Source: Streptomyces griseocarneus
GTDB lineage: Bacteria; Actinomycetota; Actinomycetes; Streptomycetales; Streptomycetaceae
DNA: 64,000 bases
Assembly (NCBI RefSeq): GCF_014655595.1
Contig: NZ_BNBL01000001.1
Coordinates: 350,310 to 414,309 of the forward strand
Reading direction: 5' to 3'
In this document: in pieces, positions 52,445 to 62,691 of the stretch
Position numbering within the stretch: position 1 is the stretch's first letter
How the letters are laid out: the number at the start of each line of letters is the position of its first letter
The notes under the pieces: generated by a model
What the model saw: the letters and a program-made list of their open reading frames with translations, nothing else
What the model was told of the DNA's origin: nothing
Databases searched by the model: none
Position numbers and translations under genes: made by a program

Positions 52445-52791
52445 GCGAGCACCCGTTCCGCGTCGCCGTCCGGCCGCTCGTCGACGCCCTGGGCGGAGAG
52501 CTGCTCGAGCCGGAGCAGGCCGGGGCGGACGACGTCGTCCTGTCCTGGGAGGGCCGCGAGGTCGTGGCCGTACGTCTGCCGCACCTGGCCGACTCGCTCG
52601 AACACATCCTGGCCGACCTGGAACGCCGCCACGGCATGCCGCTCGCCCAACTGGACCGCAAGGCCAAGCAGTCGGCCGTACGGAACCTGGAGGCGCGCGG
52701 CGCGTTCGCGCTGCGGCACGGCGTCGAGACCGTGGCCGCCGCGCTCGGGGTCAGCCGCTTCACCATCTACAACTACCTGAACCGCGACTAG
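52441..52791 (+). CDS. Small helix-turn-helix regulator of the urate cluster
   Basis: 116 residues from the GTG at 52441. The C-terminal 30 residues are an HTH of the Fis/PucR type: GVETVAAALGVSRFTIYNYL. The N-terminal part (FRVAVRPLVDALGGELLEPE, VLSWEGREVVAVRLPHLADS) is a compact domain I do not recognise. It sits directly upstream of the uraD promoter, whose -35 lies in a perfect palindrome, so this protein is the likely local regulator (inference). Confidence 0.75.
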   Translation: MSEHPFRVAVRPLVDALGGELLEPEQAGADDVVLSWEGREVVAVRLPHLADSLEHILADLERRHGMPLAQLDRKAKQSAVRNLEARGAFALRHGVETVAAALGVSRFTIYNYLNRD

Positions 52792-52796
52792 CTTTT

Positions 52797-52837
52797 TCAA
52801 CAAACTGTTGACGCGGTGTTCCGCAGGGCGTTAGCTA
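52797..52837 (+). promoter_or_regulatory. uraD operon promoter with palindromic operator over the -35
   Basis: TTGACG (52808-52813) and TAGCTA (52832-52837), 18 bases apart, form a vegetative-type promoter about 45 bases before uraD. TCAACA-AAC-TGTTGA (52797-52811) is a perfect inverted repeat that overlaps the -35, an ideal repressor position. TTCCGCAGGGCG at 52819-52830 in the spacer resembles the palindrome at 52079. Confidence 0.65.
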
Positions 52838-52885
52838 TGCGCATCTCGTTTCCGAGCGCGTCGGCGACGCGCCACGGAGGTTCCC

Positions 52886-53425
52886 GTGACTTCGAGTTCG
52901 ACGCCGGGACTCACCCGGTTCAACGCGGCCGAGGACGGCACGGCGCGGGCCGCGCTGCACGACATCTGCGCGAGCGCCGCGTGGGTGCGGGAGATCCTCG
53001 CCCGCCGCCCCTACCGCGACGCCGAGGAACTGCTGACCGCCAGCGACGCCGCCGTCGCCCGGCTCGGCCCGGCCGACCTCGCCGAGGCCATGGCCGCCCA
53101 CCCGCCCATCGGACGGCCCACGCCCGGCGACCCCGTCTCGTCCCGCGAGCAGCGCGGCATGGCGGACGCCCCCGCCGGGCTCCGGGCCGAGATGCTCGAG
53201 CTCACCCTGGCCTACCAGGAGAGGTTCGGGCACGTCTTCCTCATCTGCGCCACCGGCCTGACGGCCGAACAGATGCGGGACGCCGTTCGTCACCGCATCG
53301 ACAACTCCCCGGAACACGAACGCGAGATCGTTCGCGGGGAACTGGGCCGCATCAACCGCATCAGGCTGGCACGGCTCGCCGTAGCACCCGCGACCGGCGC
53401 GACCGAAGGGGCCACCCCGCCATGA
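52886..53425 (+). CDS. uraD: 2-oxo-4-hydroxy-4-carboxy-5-ureidoimidazoline decarboxylase
   Basis: 179 residues from the GTG at 52886 (GGAGG upstream). OHCU decarboxylase motifs: FNAAEDGTARAALHDICAS, AMAAHPPIGRP with the catalytic His, SREQRGMADAPAGLRAEMLE, YQERFGHVFLICATG and the C-terminal EIVRGELGRINRIRL. It performs the last step of urate to S-allantoin. It overlaps uraH by 4 bases. Confidence 0.93.
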   Translation: MTSSSTPGLTRFNAAEDGTARAALHDICASAAWVREILARRPYRDAEELLTASDAAVARLGPADLAEAMAAHPPIGRPTPGDPVSSREQRGMADAPAGLRAEMLELTLAYQERFGHVFLICATGLTAEQMRDAVRHRIDNSPEHEREIVRGELGRINRIRLARLAVAPATGATEGATPP

Positions 53426-53787
53426 CCGACGCCGCCACGGTCTCCACGCACGTCCTCGACACCGGCACGGGCCACCCGGCCGGCGGCGTGGACGTGGAGC
53501 TGTCCGTGCACGACGGCGCGGTGGGGCGGTGGTCCGTGCTCGCGGCGGGCCGGACCGACGCGGACGGGCGCTGCGCCGCCTTCCCCCCGCTGTCGCCCCG
53601 CACCGACCGGGTGCGCCTGCGCTTCGACGTGGCGGCCTACCGCTCCGGCCCGGTGGCCGACGGCGAGGGGGCCGGCCCTGCCTTCTTCCCGGAAGTGGCG
53701 GTGACGTTCGCCGTCGCGCCCGGCGAGCACCACCACGTCCCGCTGCTGCTCAGCCCGTTCGGCTACTCCGTATACCGAGGGAGTTAG
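53422..53787 (+). CDS. uraH: 5-hydroxyisourate hydrolase (transthyretin-like)
   Basis: 121 residues from the ATG at 53422 (ATGA overlap with uraD). VSTHVLDTGTGHPAGGVDVE at the start carries the first catalytic His; FPEVAVTFAVAPGEHHHVPL and the terminal FGYSVYRGS (consensus YRGS) are diagnostic. It hydrolyses 5-hydroxyisourate from urate oxidase. Three bases separate it from that gene. Confidence 0.93.
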   Translation: MTDAATVSTHVLDTGTGHPAGGVDVELSVHDGAVGRWSVLAAGRTDADGRCAAFPPLSPRTDRVRLRFDVAAYRSGPVADGEGAGPAFFPEVAVTFAVAPGEHHHVPLLLSPFGYSVYRGS

Positions 53788-53790
53788 TAC

Positions 53791-54672
53791 GTGATCCTGG
53801 GTCAGAACCAGTACGGCAAGGCAGAGAACCGCGTCGTGAGGATCACCCGCGACGGCACCACCCACCACATCAAGGACCTCAACGTCAGCGTCGCCCTCTC
53901 CGGCGCCATGGAGGACGTGCACCTCTCCGGCTCCAACGCCGCCGTCCTGACCACCGACACCACCAAGAACACCGTCTTCGCCTTCGCCAAGGAGCACGGC
54001 ATGGCGTCGGCCGAGGAGTTCGGCGTCGCGCTCGCCCGCCACTTCGTCACCAGCCAGGCGTCGATCCGTACGGCCAGGATCCGCATCGAGGAGTACGCCT
54101 GGGGACGCATCGAGACGCCCGGCCCCAAGCGGCACTCCTTCGTCCGCGAGAACCAGGAGACCCGCACCGCGCAGGTCACCTTCGACGGCACCGCCTGGGA
54201 GATCGTCTCCGGGATCAAGGACCTGGTGGTGCTGAACTCCACCGACTCGGAGTTCACGGGCTACGTCAAGGACCGCTACACCACCCTCCCCGAGACGCGC
54301 GACCGCATCCTCGCCACCCGGGTCCAGGCGTGCTGGCGGCACTCGGGCGCCGACGCGGCGGACTGGGACCGCTCCTACCGGCGGGCCCGCGAACACCTCC
54401 TGGGCGCCTTCGCCGACACCTACTCCCTCTCCCTGCAGCAGACCCTCTACCGGATGGGCACGCGGGTCATCGAGAACTGCCCCGGCATCGAGGAGATCCG
54501 CCTCTCCCTGCCCAACCAGCACCACTTCCTCGTGGACCTCGCACCCTTCGGCCTCACCAACGACAACGAGGTCTACCACGCGGCCGACCGCCCGTACGGA
54601 CTGATCGAGGCGACCATCCTGCGCGAGGGCGCCGAGGCCCGCATCCCGGCGGACATGACCAACCTCTCGTGA
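53791..54672 (+). CDS. pucL: Urate oxidase (uricase)
   Basis: 293 residues from the GTG at 53791 (GAGGGAGTTAGTAC upstream, short spacing). Uricase tandem T-fold: LGQNQYGKAENRVVRITRDG, TDTTKNTVFAFAKEHGM with the catalytic Thr-Lys, VLNSTDSEFTGYVKDRYTTL and LPNQHHFLVDLAPFGL. It oxidises urate to 5-hydroxyisourate with oxygen and no cofactor. The single-domain form without a fused decarboxylase; uraD is a separate gene. Third gene of the operon. Confidence 0.94.
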   Translation: MILGQNQYGKAENRVVRITRDGTTHHIKDLNVSVALSGAMEDVHLSGSNAAVLTTDTTKNTVFAFAKEHGMASAEEFGVALARHFVTSQASIRTARIRIEEYAWGRIETPGPKRHSFVRENQETRTAQVTFDGTAWEIVSGIKDLVVLNSTDSEFTGYVKDRYTTLPETRDRILATRVQACWRHSGADAADWDRSYRRAREHLLGAFADTYSLSLQQTLYRMGTRVIENCPGIEEIRLSLPNQHHFLVDLAPFGLTNDNEVYHAADRPYGLIEATILREGAEARIPADMTNLS

Positions 54673-54702
54673 CCGACCGCCACCCCTAAGGACCCGGCGA
54701 CC

Positions 54703-56091
54703 ATGGCAGAACCCCCCGCACCGGCCCGCACCGTCATCGAGAACTGCGCCGTCGCGACCGTCGACGCCACCGGCACCGAACACGCCTCGGGCCACGTCGT
54801 CGTCAGCGGCCACCTCATCGAGTCCGTCGGCCCCGGGCCCGCCCCCGCGCACCTGGCCGGCGTCACCCGCCGCGTCGACGCCACCGGCCACCTGGCCACC
54901 CCAGGGCTCGTCAACACCCATCACCACTTCTACCAATGGCTCACCCGGGGACTCGCCCGCGACAGCAACCTCTTCGACTGGCTCGTGGCCCTCTACCCCA
55001 CCTGGGCCCGCATCGACGAGGCGATGGTGTACGCGGCCGCGCGCGGCTCCCTGGCCATGATGGTCCGCGGGGGCGTCACCACCGCCATGGACCACCACTA
55101 CGTCTTCCCCCGGGGAGCGGGCGACCTCCTCGGCGCGGAGATCCGCGCCGCCCGCGAGATCGGCGTGCGGTTCAGCCCCACCCGCGGGTCCATGGACCGC
55201 GGCGAGTCGGCGGGCGGACTGCCCCCGGACTTCGCCGTCGAGACCACCGAGGCCGCGCTCCTCGCCACCGAGGAGGCCATCGACACCCACCACGACCCCT
55301 CCTTCGCCTCGATGCTGCGCATCGGCGTCGCCCCCTGCTCCCCGTTCTCCGTCTCCACCGAGCTGCTGCGCGAGTCCGCCGCGCTCGCCCGCCGCAAGGG
55401 CGTGCGGCTGCACACGCACGGCTCGGAGACCGTCGAGGAGGAGAACTTCTGCAAGGAACTGTTCGGGATGGGGCCGACGGACTACTTCGAGTCCACCGGC
55501 TGGCTCGGCGACGACGTGTGGATGGCCCACTGCGTCCACATGAGCGACGCCGACATCGACGCCTTCGCCCGCACCGGTACGGGCGTGGCGCACTGCCCCT
55601 CCTCCAACGCCCGCCTCGGCGCGGGCACCGCCCGTGTCCCCGCCCTGCTGAGCGCCGGCGTCCCCGTCGGGCTCGGCGTCGACGGCACCGCCTCCAACGA
55701 GTCCGGCGAACTCCACACCGAGCTGCGCAACGCCCTCCTCGTCCACCGGCTCGCCGGCGGCCCGGGCGCCCTCGACGTCCGGCAGGCGCTGCGCCTGGGC
55801 ACGTACGGCGGCGCCCAGGTCCTGGGCCGGGCCGCCGAGACCGGCTCGCTCGAGGCCGGCAAGCTCGCCGACCTGGTGCTGTGGAAGCTGGACGGGCTCG
55901 GCCACTCCACCATCGCCGACCCCGTCGCCGCCCTCGTCCTCGGCGCGCCCGCGCCCGTCACGCTCTCCCTCGTCGGCGGCAGGCCCGTCGTCGAGAACGG
56001 CCGGCTCGTCACCGCCGACGAGGACGCCATCGCCCGCGAGGCCCGCGCCGAGGCCCGCCGCCTCGCGCGGATCGCGGCCGACGCCGGCTGA
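54703..56091 (+). CDS. 8-oxoguanine deaminase (amidohydrolase)
   Basis: 462 residues from the ATG at 54703. Metal ligands of the amidohydrolase fold: HxH in NTHHHFYQWLTRGLARD near 72-76, HTHGSETVEEE near 245, HCVHMSD near 275 and Asp in LGVDGTASNESG near 327. HHFYQWLTR matches the 8-oxoguanine/hydroxyatrazine deaminase branch rather than guanine deaminase. It would turn 8-oxoguanine into urate, feeding the uricase upstream. It follows uricase by 30 bp, probably in the same operon. Confidence 0.85.
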   Translation: MAEPPAPARTVIENCAVATVDATGTEHASGHVVVSGHLIESVGPGPAPAHLAGVTRRVDATGHLATPGLVNTHHHFYQWLTRGLARDSNLFDWLVALYPTWARIDEAMVYAAARGSLAMMVRGGVTTAMDHHYVFPRGAGDLLGAEIRAAREIGVRFSPTRGSMDRGESAGGLPPDFAVETTEAALLATEEAIDTHHDPSFASMLRIGVAPCSPFSVSTELLRESAALARRKGVRLHTHGSETVEEENFCKELFGMGPTDYFESTGWLGDDVWMAHCVHMSDADIDAFARTGTGVAHCPSSNARLGAGTARVPALLSAGVPVGLGVDGTASNESGELHTELRNALLVHRLAGGPGALDVRQALRLGTYGGAQVLGRAAETGSLEAGKLADLVLWKLDGLGHSTIADPVAALVLGAPAPVTLSLVGGRPVVENGRLVTADEDAIAREARAEARRLARIAADAG

Positions 56092-56227
56092 CGGCCGCGC
56101 CCGGCCGCCGCGGACCCGCCGGGAGGGACGGCTCCCGGCCGGGGCCGGGCCGGGGCACGGCACCGCCCGTGTCCCGGCCCCACGCCCCGCCCTGCCCCGC
56201 GCCACCCACCGATCAGGAGGAACCGCT

Positions 56228-57613
56228 GTGGCCGTAGTGCCCGGGGCCGCCCGGCGCCCCGCCGACGAGCCGGAACCGGCGGGGGGCGACAGGCACCCCG
56301 TGGACCGGCTGCCCGGCCCCGGCAAGCTGCTCGCCGGCGGCTTCCAGCACGTGGTCGCCGCCTACGCCGGCGTGGTCGCGCCGCCCCTCGTCGTCGGCGC
56401 GTACGTGGGACTCTCCCCGGCCGGGCTCACCTTCCTCGTGGGCGCGAGCCTGTTCACCGCGGGCATCGCCACACTGCTGCAGACGATCGGCTTCTGGCGG
56501 GTCGGGGCCAGGATGCCGTTCGTCAACGGCGTCTCCTTCGCGGGCGTCGCGCCGATGCTCGCCGTCGCCGACGCCCAGGGCGACCGGCGCGACGCCCTGC
56601 CCGTCATCTACGGAGCCGTCCTCGTCGCGGGCGTGCTGGGCTTCCTGCTCGCCCCCGCCTTCTGCCGGCTCGTCCGCTTCTTCCCGCCCGTCGTCAGCGG
56701 GACCGTCATCACGCTGATCGGCATCACCCTCCTGCCCGTCTCCTTCGGCTGGATCCAGGGCGGCCACCCCGAACGGCCCGCCTCCCCGGGGAACCTCGCC
56801 CTGGCGGCGGCGACCCTGGCGATCGTGCTGGTCCTGCGCAGGCTGCTGCGGGGCTTCCTGCGGCAGATCGCCATCCTGCTCGGCCTCGTCGCCGGCACCC
56901 TGCTCGCCCTCCCGGCCGGGGCCGTCGACACCACCGCCACCCGCCACGCCGCCCTCGCCGGCTTCCCCGTCCCCTTCCACTTCGGCGAACCGCGGTTCGA
57001 GGCGGCGCCGATCGTCTCCATGTGCGTGCTGATGCTGGTGTGCATGACCGAGAGCACCGCCGACATGCTGGCGCTGGGCACGATCGTGGGGCGCGAGGCC
57101 GACGAGAAGGTCATCGCGGCCGGGCTGCGCGCCGACACCCTCGGCACGGCCGTCAGCCCGCTCTTCAACGGCTTCGCCAACAGCGCCTTCGCCCAGAACA
57201 TCGGCCTCGTCGCCGTCACCGGGGTGCGCAGCCGCTTCACCGTCGCCGCCTGCGGGCTGATGTTCGTCCTGCTGGGCCTGAGCCCGGCCTTCGCCTCGCT
57301 GATCGCGCTGGTGCCGATGCCGGTCCTCGGGGGCGCGGGCATCGTGCTGTTCGGGACGGTCGCGGCGAGCGGGATCGGCGTGCTGCGCACGGCCGGGCTC
57401 GACCGCGGCGACAATCTGCTGATCGCGGCGACCGCGCTGGGCGTGGGCATGATCCCGGTGGTCTCCAGGACCTTCTACGACGGCGCCGGGATCCCCGGGA
57501 CGCTGAAGGTCGTCCTGGACTCGGGCGTCAGCGCCGGCTGTCTGACGGCGGTCCTGCTCAACCTCGCCTTCAACCACCTGGGCGGCGGCGGCCGGTCCGA
57601 GCGTGGCGACTAG
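56228..57613 (+). CDS. NCS2-family urate/xanthine permease (PucJ/UacT-like)
   Basis: 461 residues from the GTG at 56228 (AGGAGGAA upstream). Transmembrane transporter of the xanthine/urate branch: LLAGGFQHVVAAYAGVVAPP with the QH motif, then VCMTESTADMLALGTIVGRE and GFANSAFAQNIGLVAVTGVR with the Q-N-x-G motif. Different branch from the AzgA-like permease at 13068. Genes upstream suggest urate or xanthine as substrate. A 136 bp gap separates it from the deaminase. Confidence 0.9.
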   Translation: MAVVPGAARRPADEPEPAGGDRHPVDRLPGPGKLLAGGFQHVVAAYAGVVAPPLVVGAYVGLSPAGLTFLVGASLFTAGIATLLQTIGFWRVGARMPFVNGVSFAGVAPMLAVADAQGDRRDALPVIYGAVLVAGVLGFLLAPAFCRLVRFFPPVVSGTVITLIGITLLPVSFGWIQGGHPERPASPGNLALAAATLAIVLVLRRLLRGFLRQIAILLGLVAGTLLALPAGAVDTTATRHAALAGFPVPFHFGEPRFEAAPIVSMCVLMLVCMTESTADMLALGTIVGREADEKVIAAGLRADTLGTAVSPLFNGFANSAFAQNIGLVAVTGVRSRFTVAACGLMFVLLGLSPAFASLIALVPMPVLGGAGIVLFGTVAASGIGVLRTAGLDRGDNLLIAATALGVGMIPVVSRTFYDGAGIPGTLKVVLDSGVSAGCLTAVLLNLAFNHLGGGGRSERGD

Positions 57614-57654
57614 GGGCGAATGCCGCATTGCGCGACAATCTCCACCGAAACTCC

Positions 57655-57697
57655 CTCGAATCGAATGTCACTCGAATCGAATCCGGGATCACTCGAA
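57655..57697 (+). repeat. Direct repeats CTCGAATCGAAT upstream of the YfcC gene
   Basis: CTCGAATCGAAT at 57655-57666 and 57671-57682 (16-base period). TCACTCGAA recurs at 57668 and 57689 (21-base period). The array ends about 20 bases before the GTG at 57720. The function is unknown; it may be an operator array or part of the leader. Confidence 0.5.
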
Positions 57698-57719
57698 GGT
57701 GTGAGAGAGGGCCGCCACC

Positions 57720-59246
57720 GTGGACCAGCAACCCGAGGAGGAGCCGGCCCGCGAGGAGCCGTCCGGCAAGCGCGCCTTCGTCTTCCCCAGCGCGCTGACG
57801 GTCCTCGCGGCGGTGACCGTCGTCGTGTGGATCCTCGCCTTCGTCATCCCCGCCGGCGCCTACCGCCGCACCCCCGACGGCGACCCGATCCAGGGCACCT
57901 ACCACCGCGAAGCCGCCCCCGGCGGCTTCCTCCACCGCCTCGGCGACCTCTTCCTCGCCCCCGTCAACGGCCTCTACGGCGTGCGGGACCTGAAGACCGG
58001 CGAGGTGGCACCGGACGCCGTCGGCACGCTGTACGGCAGCGCCGGGGTCTTCCTCTTCGTGCTGGCCATCGGCGCGTTCATCACCGTGGTCTTCGCCACC
58101 GGCGCCCTGGACCGGGGCATCGAACGGCTGGCCCACCGGCTGCGCGAGCGCGGGGCCCTGCTCATCGCCGGCGTCATGACGGTCTTCTCGCTGCTGGGCA
58201 CCGTGGAGGGGTTCGCCGAGGAGACGCTGGGATTCTACGGACTGCTGGTCCCGCTGATGCTGGCGCTCGGCTACGACCGCATGGTCGCCACCGGCACCAT
58301 CATCCTCGGCGCGGGCATCGGCGTGCTCGCCTCCACCGTCAACCCCTTCGCCACCGGCGTCGCCTCCTCCGCCGCCGGCATCTCGCTCGGCGACGGCATC
58401 GCCCTGCGCTTCGCGATGTGGGTGGTGCTGACCGCCGTCACCATCGGCTACGTCGTCCGGTACGCCCACCGGGTGCGCGCCGACCCGGAGCGCTCGCTGG
58501 TGGGCTTCCGCGAGGGCGACCGCGAGCTCGCCGCGCAGGCGGCCGAACCACCGGAACTCACGGGCCTGCAGAAGGGGGTGCTCGTCCTCGTCGCCCTCGT
58601 CTTCACCTTCATGATCTTCTCGGTGATCCCCTGGGCGGGCGCGCTCTCGGGCCGGTCCGACGCCACGCCGTACGACTGGGAACTGGGCTGGTCCTTCGCG
58701 CAGCTGGCCGCGCTGTTCATCGTCGCGGCCGTGCTGGTCGGGCTCGTCGCCCGGCTGGGCGAGCAGAAGCTGAGCGCCACGATCGTCCAGGGCGCCGCCG
58801 ACTTCATCGCCCCCGCGCTGGTGATCGTCCTCGCCCGGGGCGTCACGGTCATCATGACGAACGCGAAGGTCATCGACACCGTGCTGCACGCCGTCGAGGG
58901 CGCGGTCTCGGGCACGCCGCCGGTGGCGTTCGCCGTCCTGGTCTACGTCGTGAACCTGCCGCTGGCCTTCCTGATCCCCTCCACCTCCGGCCACGCGACG
59001 CTGGCGATGCCGATCCTCGCCCCGCTCGCCGACTTCGCGGGCGTGTCCCGGGCGGTGGCGGTGACCGCCTGGCAGTCGGCGAGCGGCTGGATGAACCTGT
59101 GGGTGCCGACGACCGCCGTCGTGGTCGGCGGGGTGTCCCTGGCGAAGGTCGGCTACGACCGCTACCTGCGCTTCGTCTGGCCGCTGCTGGCCCTCCTGGC
59201 CGTGCTCATCTGCGGCTTCCTGGCGCTGGGCGCGGCCCTGGCATGA
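57720..59246 (+). CDS. YfcC-family membrane transporter
   Basis: 508 residues from the GTG at 57720. About 12 hydrophobic segments; the N-terminal FVFPSALTVLAAVTVVVWIL then FVIPAGAYRR, STVNPFATGVASSAAGISLG and IPSTSGHATLAMPILAPLADFAGVSR are YfcC/ArcD-DcuC-like signatures, seen in transporters for amino acids or C4-dicarboxylates. The substrate is not known. Placed after a urate permease, it might export or import a purine end product such as allantoate or ureidoglycolate (inference). The GTG is preceded by GAGAGAGGGCC. Confidence 0.8.
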   Translation: MDQQPEEEPAREEPSGKRAFVFPSALTVLAAVTVVVWILAFVIPAGAYRRTPDGDPIQGTYHREAAPGGFLHRLGDLFLAPVNGLYGVRDLKTGEVAPDAVGTLYGSAGVFLFVLAIGAFITVVFATGALDRGIERLAHRLRERGALLIAGVMTVFSLLGTVEGFAEETLGFYGLLVPLMLALGYDRMVATGTIILGAGIGVLASTVNPFATGVASSAAGISLGDGIALRFAMWVVLTAVTIGYVVRYAHRVRADPERSLVGFREGDRELAAQAAEPPELTGLQKGVLVLVALVFTFMIFSVIPWAGALSGRSDATPYDWELGWSFAQLAALFIVAAVLVGLVARLGEQKLSATIVQGAADFIAPALVIVLARGVTVIMTNAKVIDTVLHAVEGAVSGTPPVAFAVLVYVVNLPLAFLIPSTSGHATLAMPILAPLADFAGVSRAVAVTAWQSASGWMNLWVPTTAVVVGGVSLAKVGYDRYLRFVWPLLALLAVLICGFLALGAALA

Positions 59247-59442
59247 CGGGGCCGGCACCGCGCCGCGACCGTTCCCGGCCACCCCGGGATCCCCTGTGGG
59301 CCGTCAGGGGTAAATGAGCCGGTGCTCCTCCGCGCCTCCCACCGGACCGCCCGCACCGCGGTGAACAATCGCGATCGCCGCGGCGGCCCGACACCCGCGG
59401 CCGACGTGCGAGCGTGTCGCAGCGATGCCGAGGGGAACGACG

Positions 59443-60197
59443 ATGGACGCAACAGGACATCCGCACCGCAGGGCGATGCTCACCGGCGGTCTCCTGGCCG
59501 CCGCGGCCGCGCTCTCCGGGTGTTCCTCGAAGAGCACCCCGAAGACGGCGGACGCCGCCCCCAGGAAGGCGACGAAAACGGCGGCGCCCGATCCGCGTCC
59601 CACCACGGCCAAGGAGGCCTTCGCGCGGCTGATGGAGGGCAACAAGCGCTGGGTGAGCGGAAACCTCCAGCACCCCGACCGCGACCCCACCCGGCGCGAG
59701 CTCGTGGCACAGACGCAGGAACCGTACGGGGTGATCCTCTCGTGCATCGACTCCCGCGTGCCCCCCGAGCTCCTCTTCGACACCGGCCTCGGTGACCTCT
59801 ACGTGCTGCGCACCGGAGCACAGGCCGTCGGCCCGGTGGTCACCGGCTCCGTCGAGTACGGGCCCATGACGACCGGCACCCCGCTGATCGTCGTCCTCGG
59901 CCACCAGCGCTGCGGGGCCGTGGAGGCGTCGTACAAGGCGCTGCGCGAGGGGGCGACGCTGCCCGGCAACCTGCAGGCCATCGCCGAGGCGCTGCGGCCG
60001 GCGTACGAGCAGACCGTCAAGCGTCCCGGCGCGGACCCGGTCGACACCATGGCCCGCGCCCAGGCCCGGCTGACCGCGGGCGACCTGCGCTCCAACAAGG
60101 ACCTCGCCCCGCTGGTGAAGAAGCATTCCCTTGCCGTGGTCAGCGCCTACTACTCACTCGACACCGGCCAGGTGGAGGTCCTGTCCGGCGCACCCTC

Positions 60198-60201
<4 letters not shown>
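59443..60201 (+). CDS. Beta-carbonic anhydrase, exported lipoprotein form
   Basis: 252 residues from the ATG at 59443 (GAGGGGAACGACG upstream); an ATG at 59425 is a less likely alternative. The N-terminus has an Arg-Arg pair ([20 protein letters not shown]), a hydrophobic run and lipobox LSGC, so Tat- or Sec-dependent export and lipid anchoring are likely. Beta-CA zinc ligands: Cys in [17 protein letters not shown] and His/Cys in [12 protein letters not shown]. It hydrates CO2, which fits the CO2 released by gcl and the urate pathway (inference). Its stop overlaps the convergent aceB stop in CTAG. Confidence 0.85.
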
Positions 60202-61808
<1,607 letters not shown>

Positions 61809-61871
61809 GGGCGGTCACTCCTCTTCAGCGGGCGGGGCATGAGGACGGCGCATGCTCAACTGGCCTTGTGG

Positions 61872-61900
61872 AGAATAGTTTTCTTATCGTGGAAGTTCAA
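61872..61900 (-). promoter_or_regulatory. aceB promoter with operator-like spacer
   Basis: On the minus strand TTGAAC (61900-61895), a 17-base spacer and TATTCT (61877-61872) make a strong vegetative-type promoter 64 bases before aceB. On the plus strand 61880-61894 reads TTTCTTATCGTGGAA, matching the 52079 palindrome at 10 of 15 bases. Confidence 0.65.
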
Positions 61901-61907
61901 TGGCGTG

Positions 61908-62534
61908 TCATTCCAGCAGCGCGAGGTCGTCCGGGGTGTCGACGTCGTCGGGCGCCGCCACGTCCGAGCACTCCACGAGCCGCAGGTCCGCCGCGTGCCG
62001 GCGCAGATACGCGCGGGCCCCCAGGTCGCCCTCGGCCGCCCGCGCCACGCCCGCCCAGTGCTCGCGCCCCAGCAGTACCGGATGCCCCTGGCCGCCCTCG
62101 TAGGCCGCCGCCGCCAGATGCGCCCCGGCCCGGTGCGCGGCCAGCACCCGCGCGACGGCCGCCGCACCCACGCGCGGCTGGTCGACCAGCACGACCACCG
62201 CCGCCGAGACGCCCGGGACCGCCGTCAGTGAGGCGAGCCCGGCCCGCAGCGAGGACCCCATGCCCCGCTCCCAGCGCGGGTTGTCCACGAGGACCCGGTC
62301 CGGCGCCGGCGGCCCCAGCCGGGCCCGCACCTCGGCCGCGCCCGCGCCCAGCACCACGTGCACCGGCCCGCAGCCGCCCTCGTACAGCTGTCGCATCGCG
62401 TGCTCCACCAGCAGGCCGCCCCGGTGCGCCAGGAGCGCCTTGGGGCGCCCGCCGAGCCGCCGCCCGCCCCCGGCCGCCAGCAACAGCCCCGCCACGCACG
62501 CCTGTTTCGCACCCGTGTCCGCCGTTCGCGCCAT
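61908..62534 (-). CDS. MobA-like nucleotidyltransferase
   Basis: 208 residues from the ATG at 62534; an ATG at 62552 is possible. NTP-transferase N-terminus GLLLAAGGGRRLGGRPKALL with the P-loop-like LAAGxGxRxGxxK, then VVLVDQPRVGAAAVARVL and GHPVLLGREHW (consensus GHPV), as in MocA/CoxI-associated molybdopterin cytidylyl- or guanylyltransferases. It may modify molybdenum cofactor for the xanthine dehydrogenase at 9-13 kb (inference). Its start faces a DUF5955 gene across 157 bp. Confidence 0.8.
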   Translation of the reverse strand: MARTADTGAKQACVAGLLLAAGGGRRLGGRPKALLAHRGGLLVEHAMRQLYEGGCGPVHVVLGAGAAEVRARLGPPAPDRVLVDNPRWERGMGSSLRAGLASLTAVPGVSAAVVVLVDQPRVGAAAVARVLAAHRAGAHLAAAAYEGGQGHPVLLGREHWAGVARAAEGDLGARAYLRRHAADLRLVECSDVAAPDDVDTPDDLALLE

Positions 62535-62691
62535 AGCCCCTGCATACCGCATACCTGGGCGGATGTGCGCCGGACGTCAGTTCGTCACTCGTACGTGAAC
62601 GCTCGGCCTGAATTTCGCTGTGCGTGTGGCGCGTCGCACGGAAATTGGCGTTAACTGATCCGCGCGAGCGAGTGCGGGAGGGGGACAAGTC

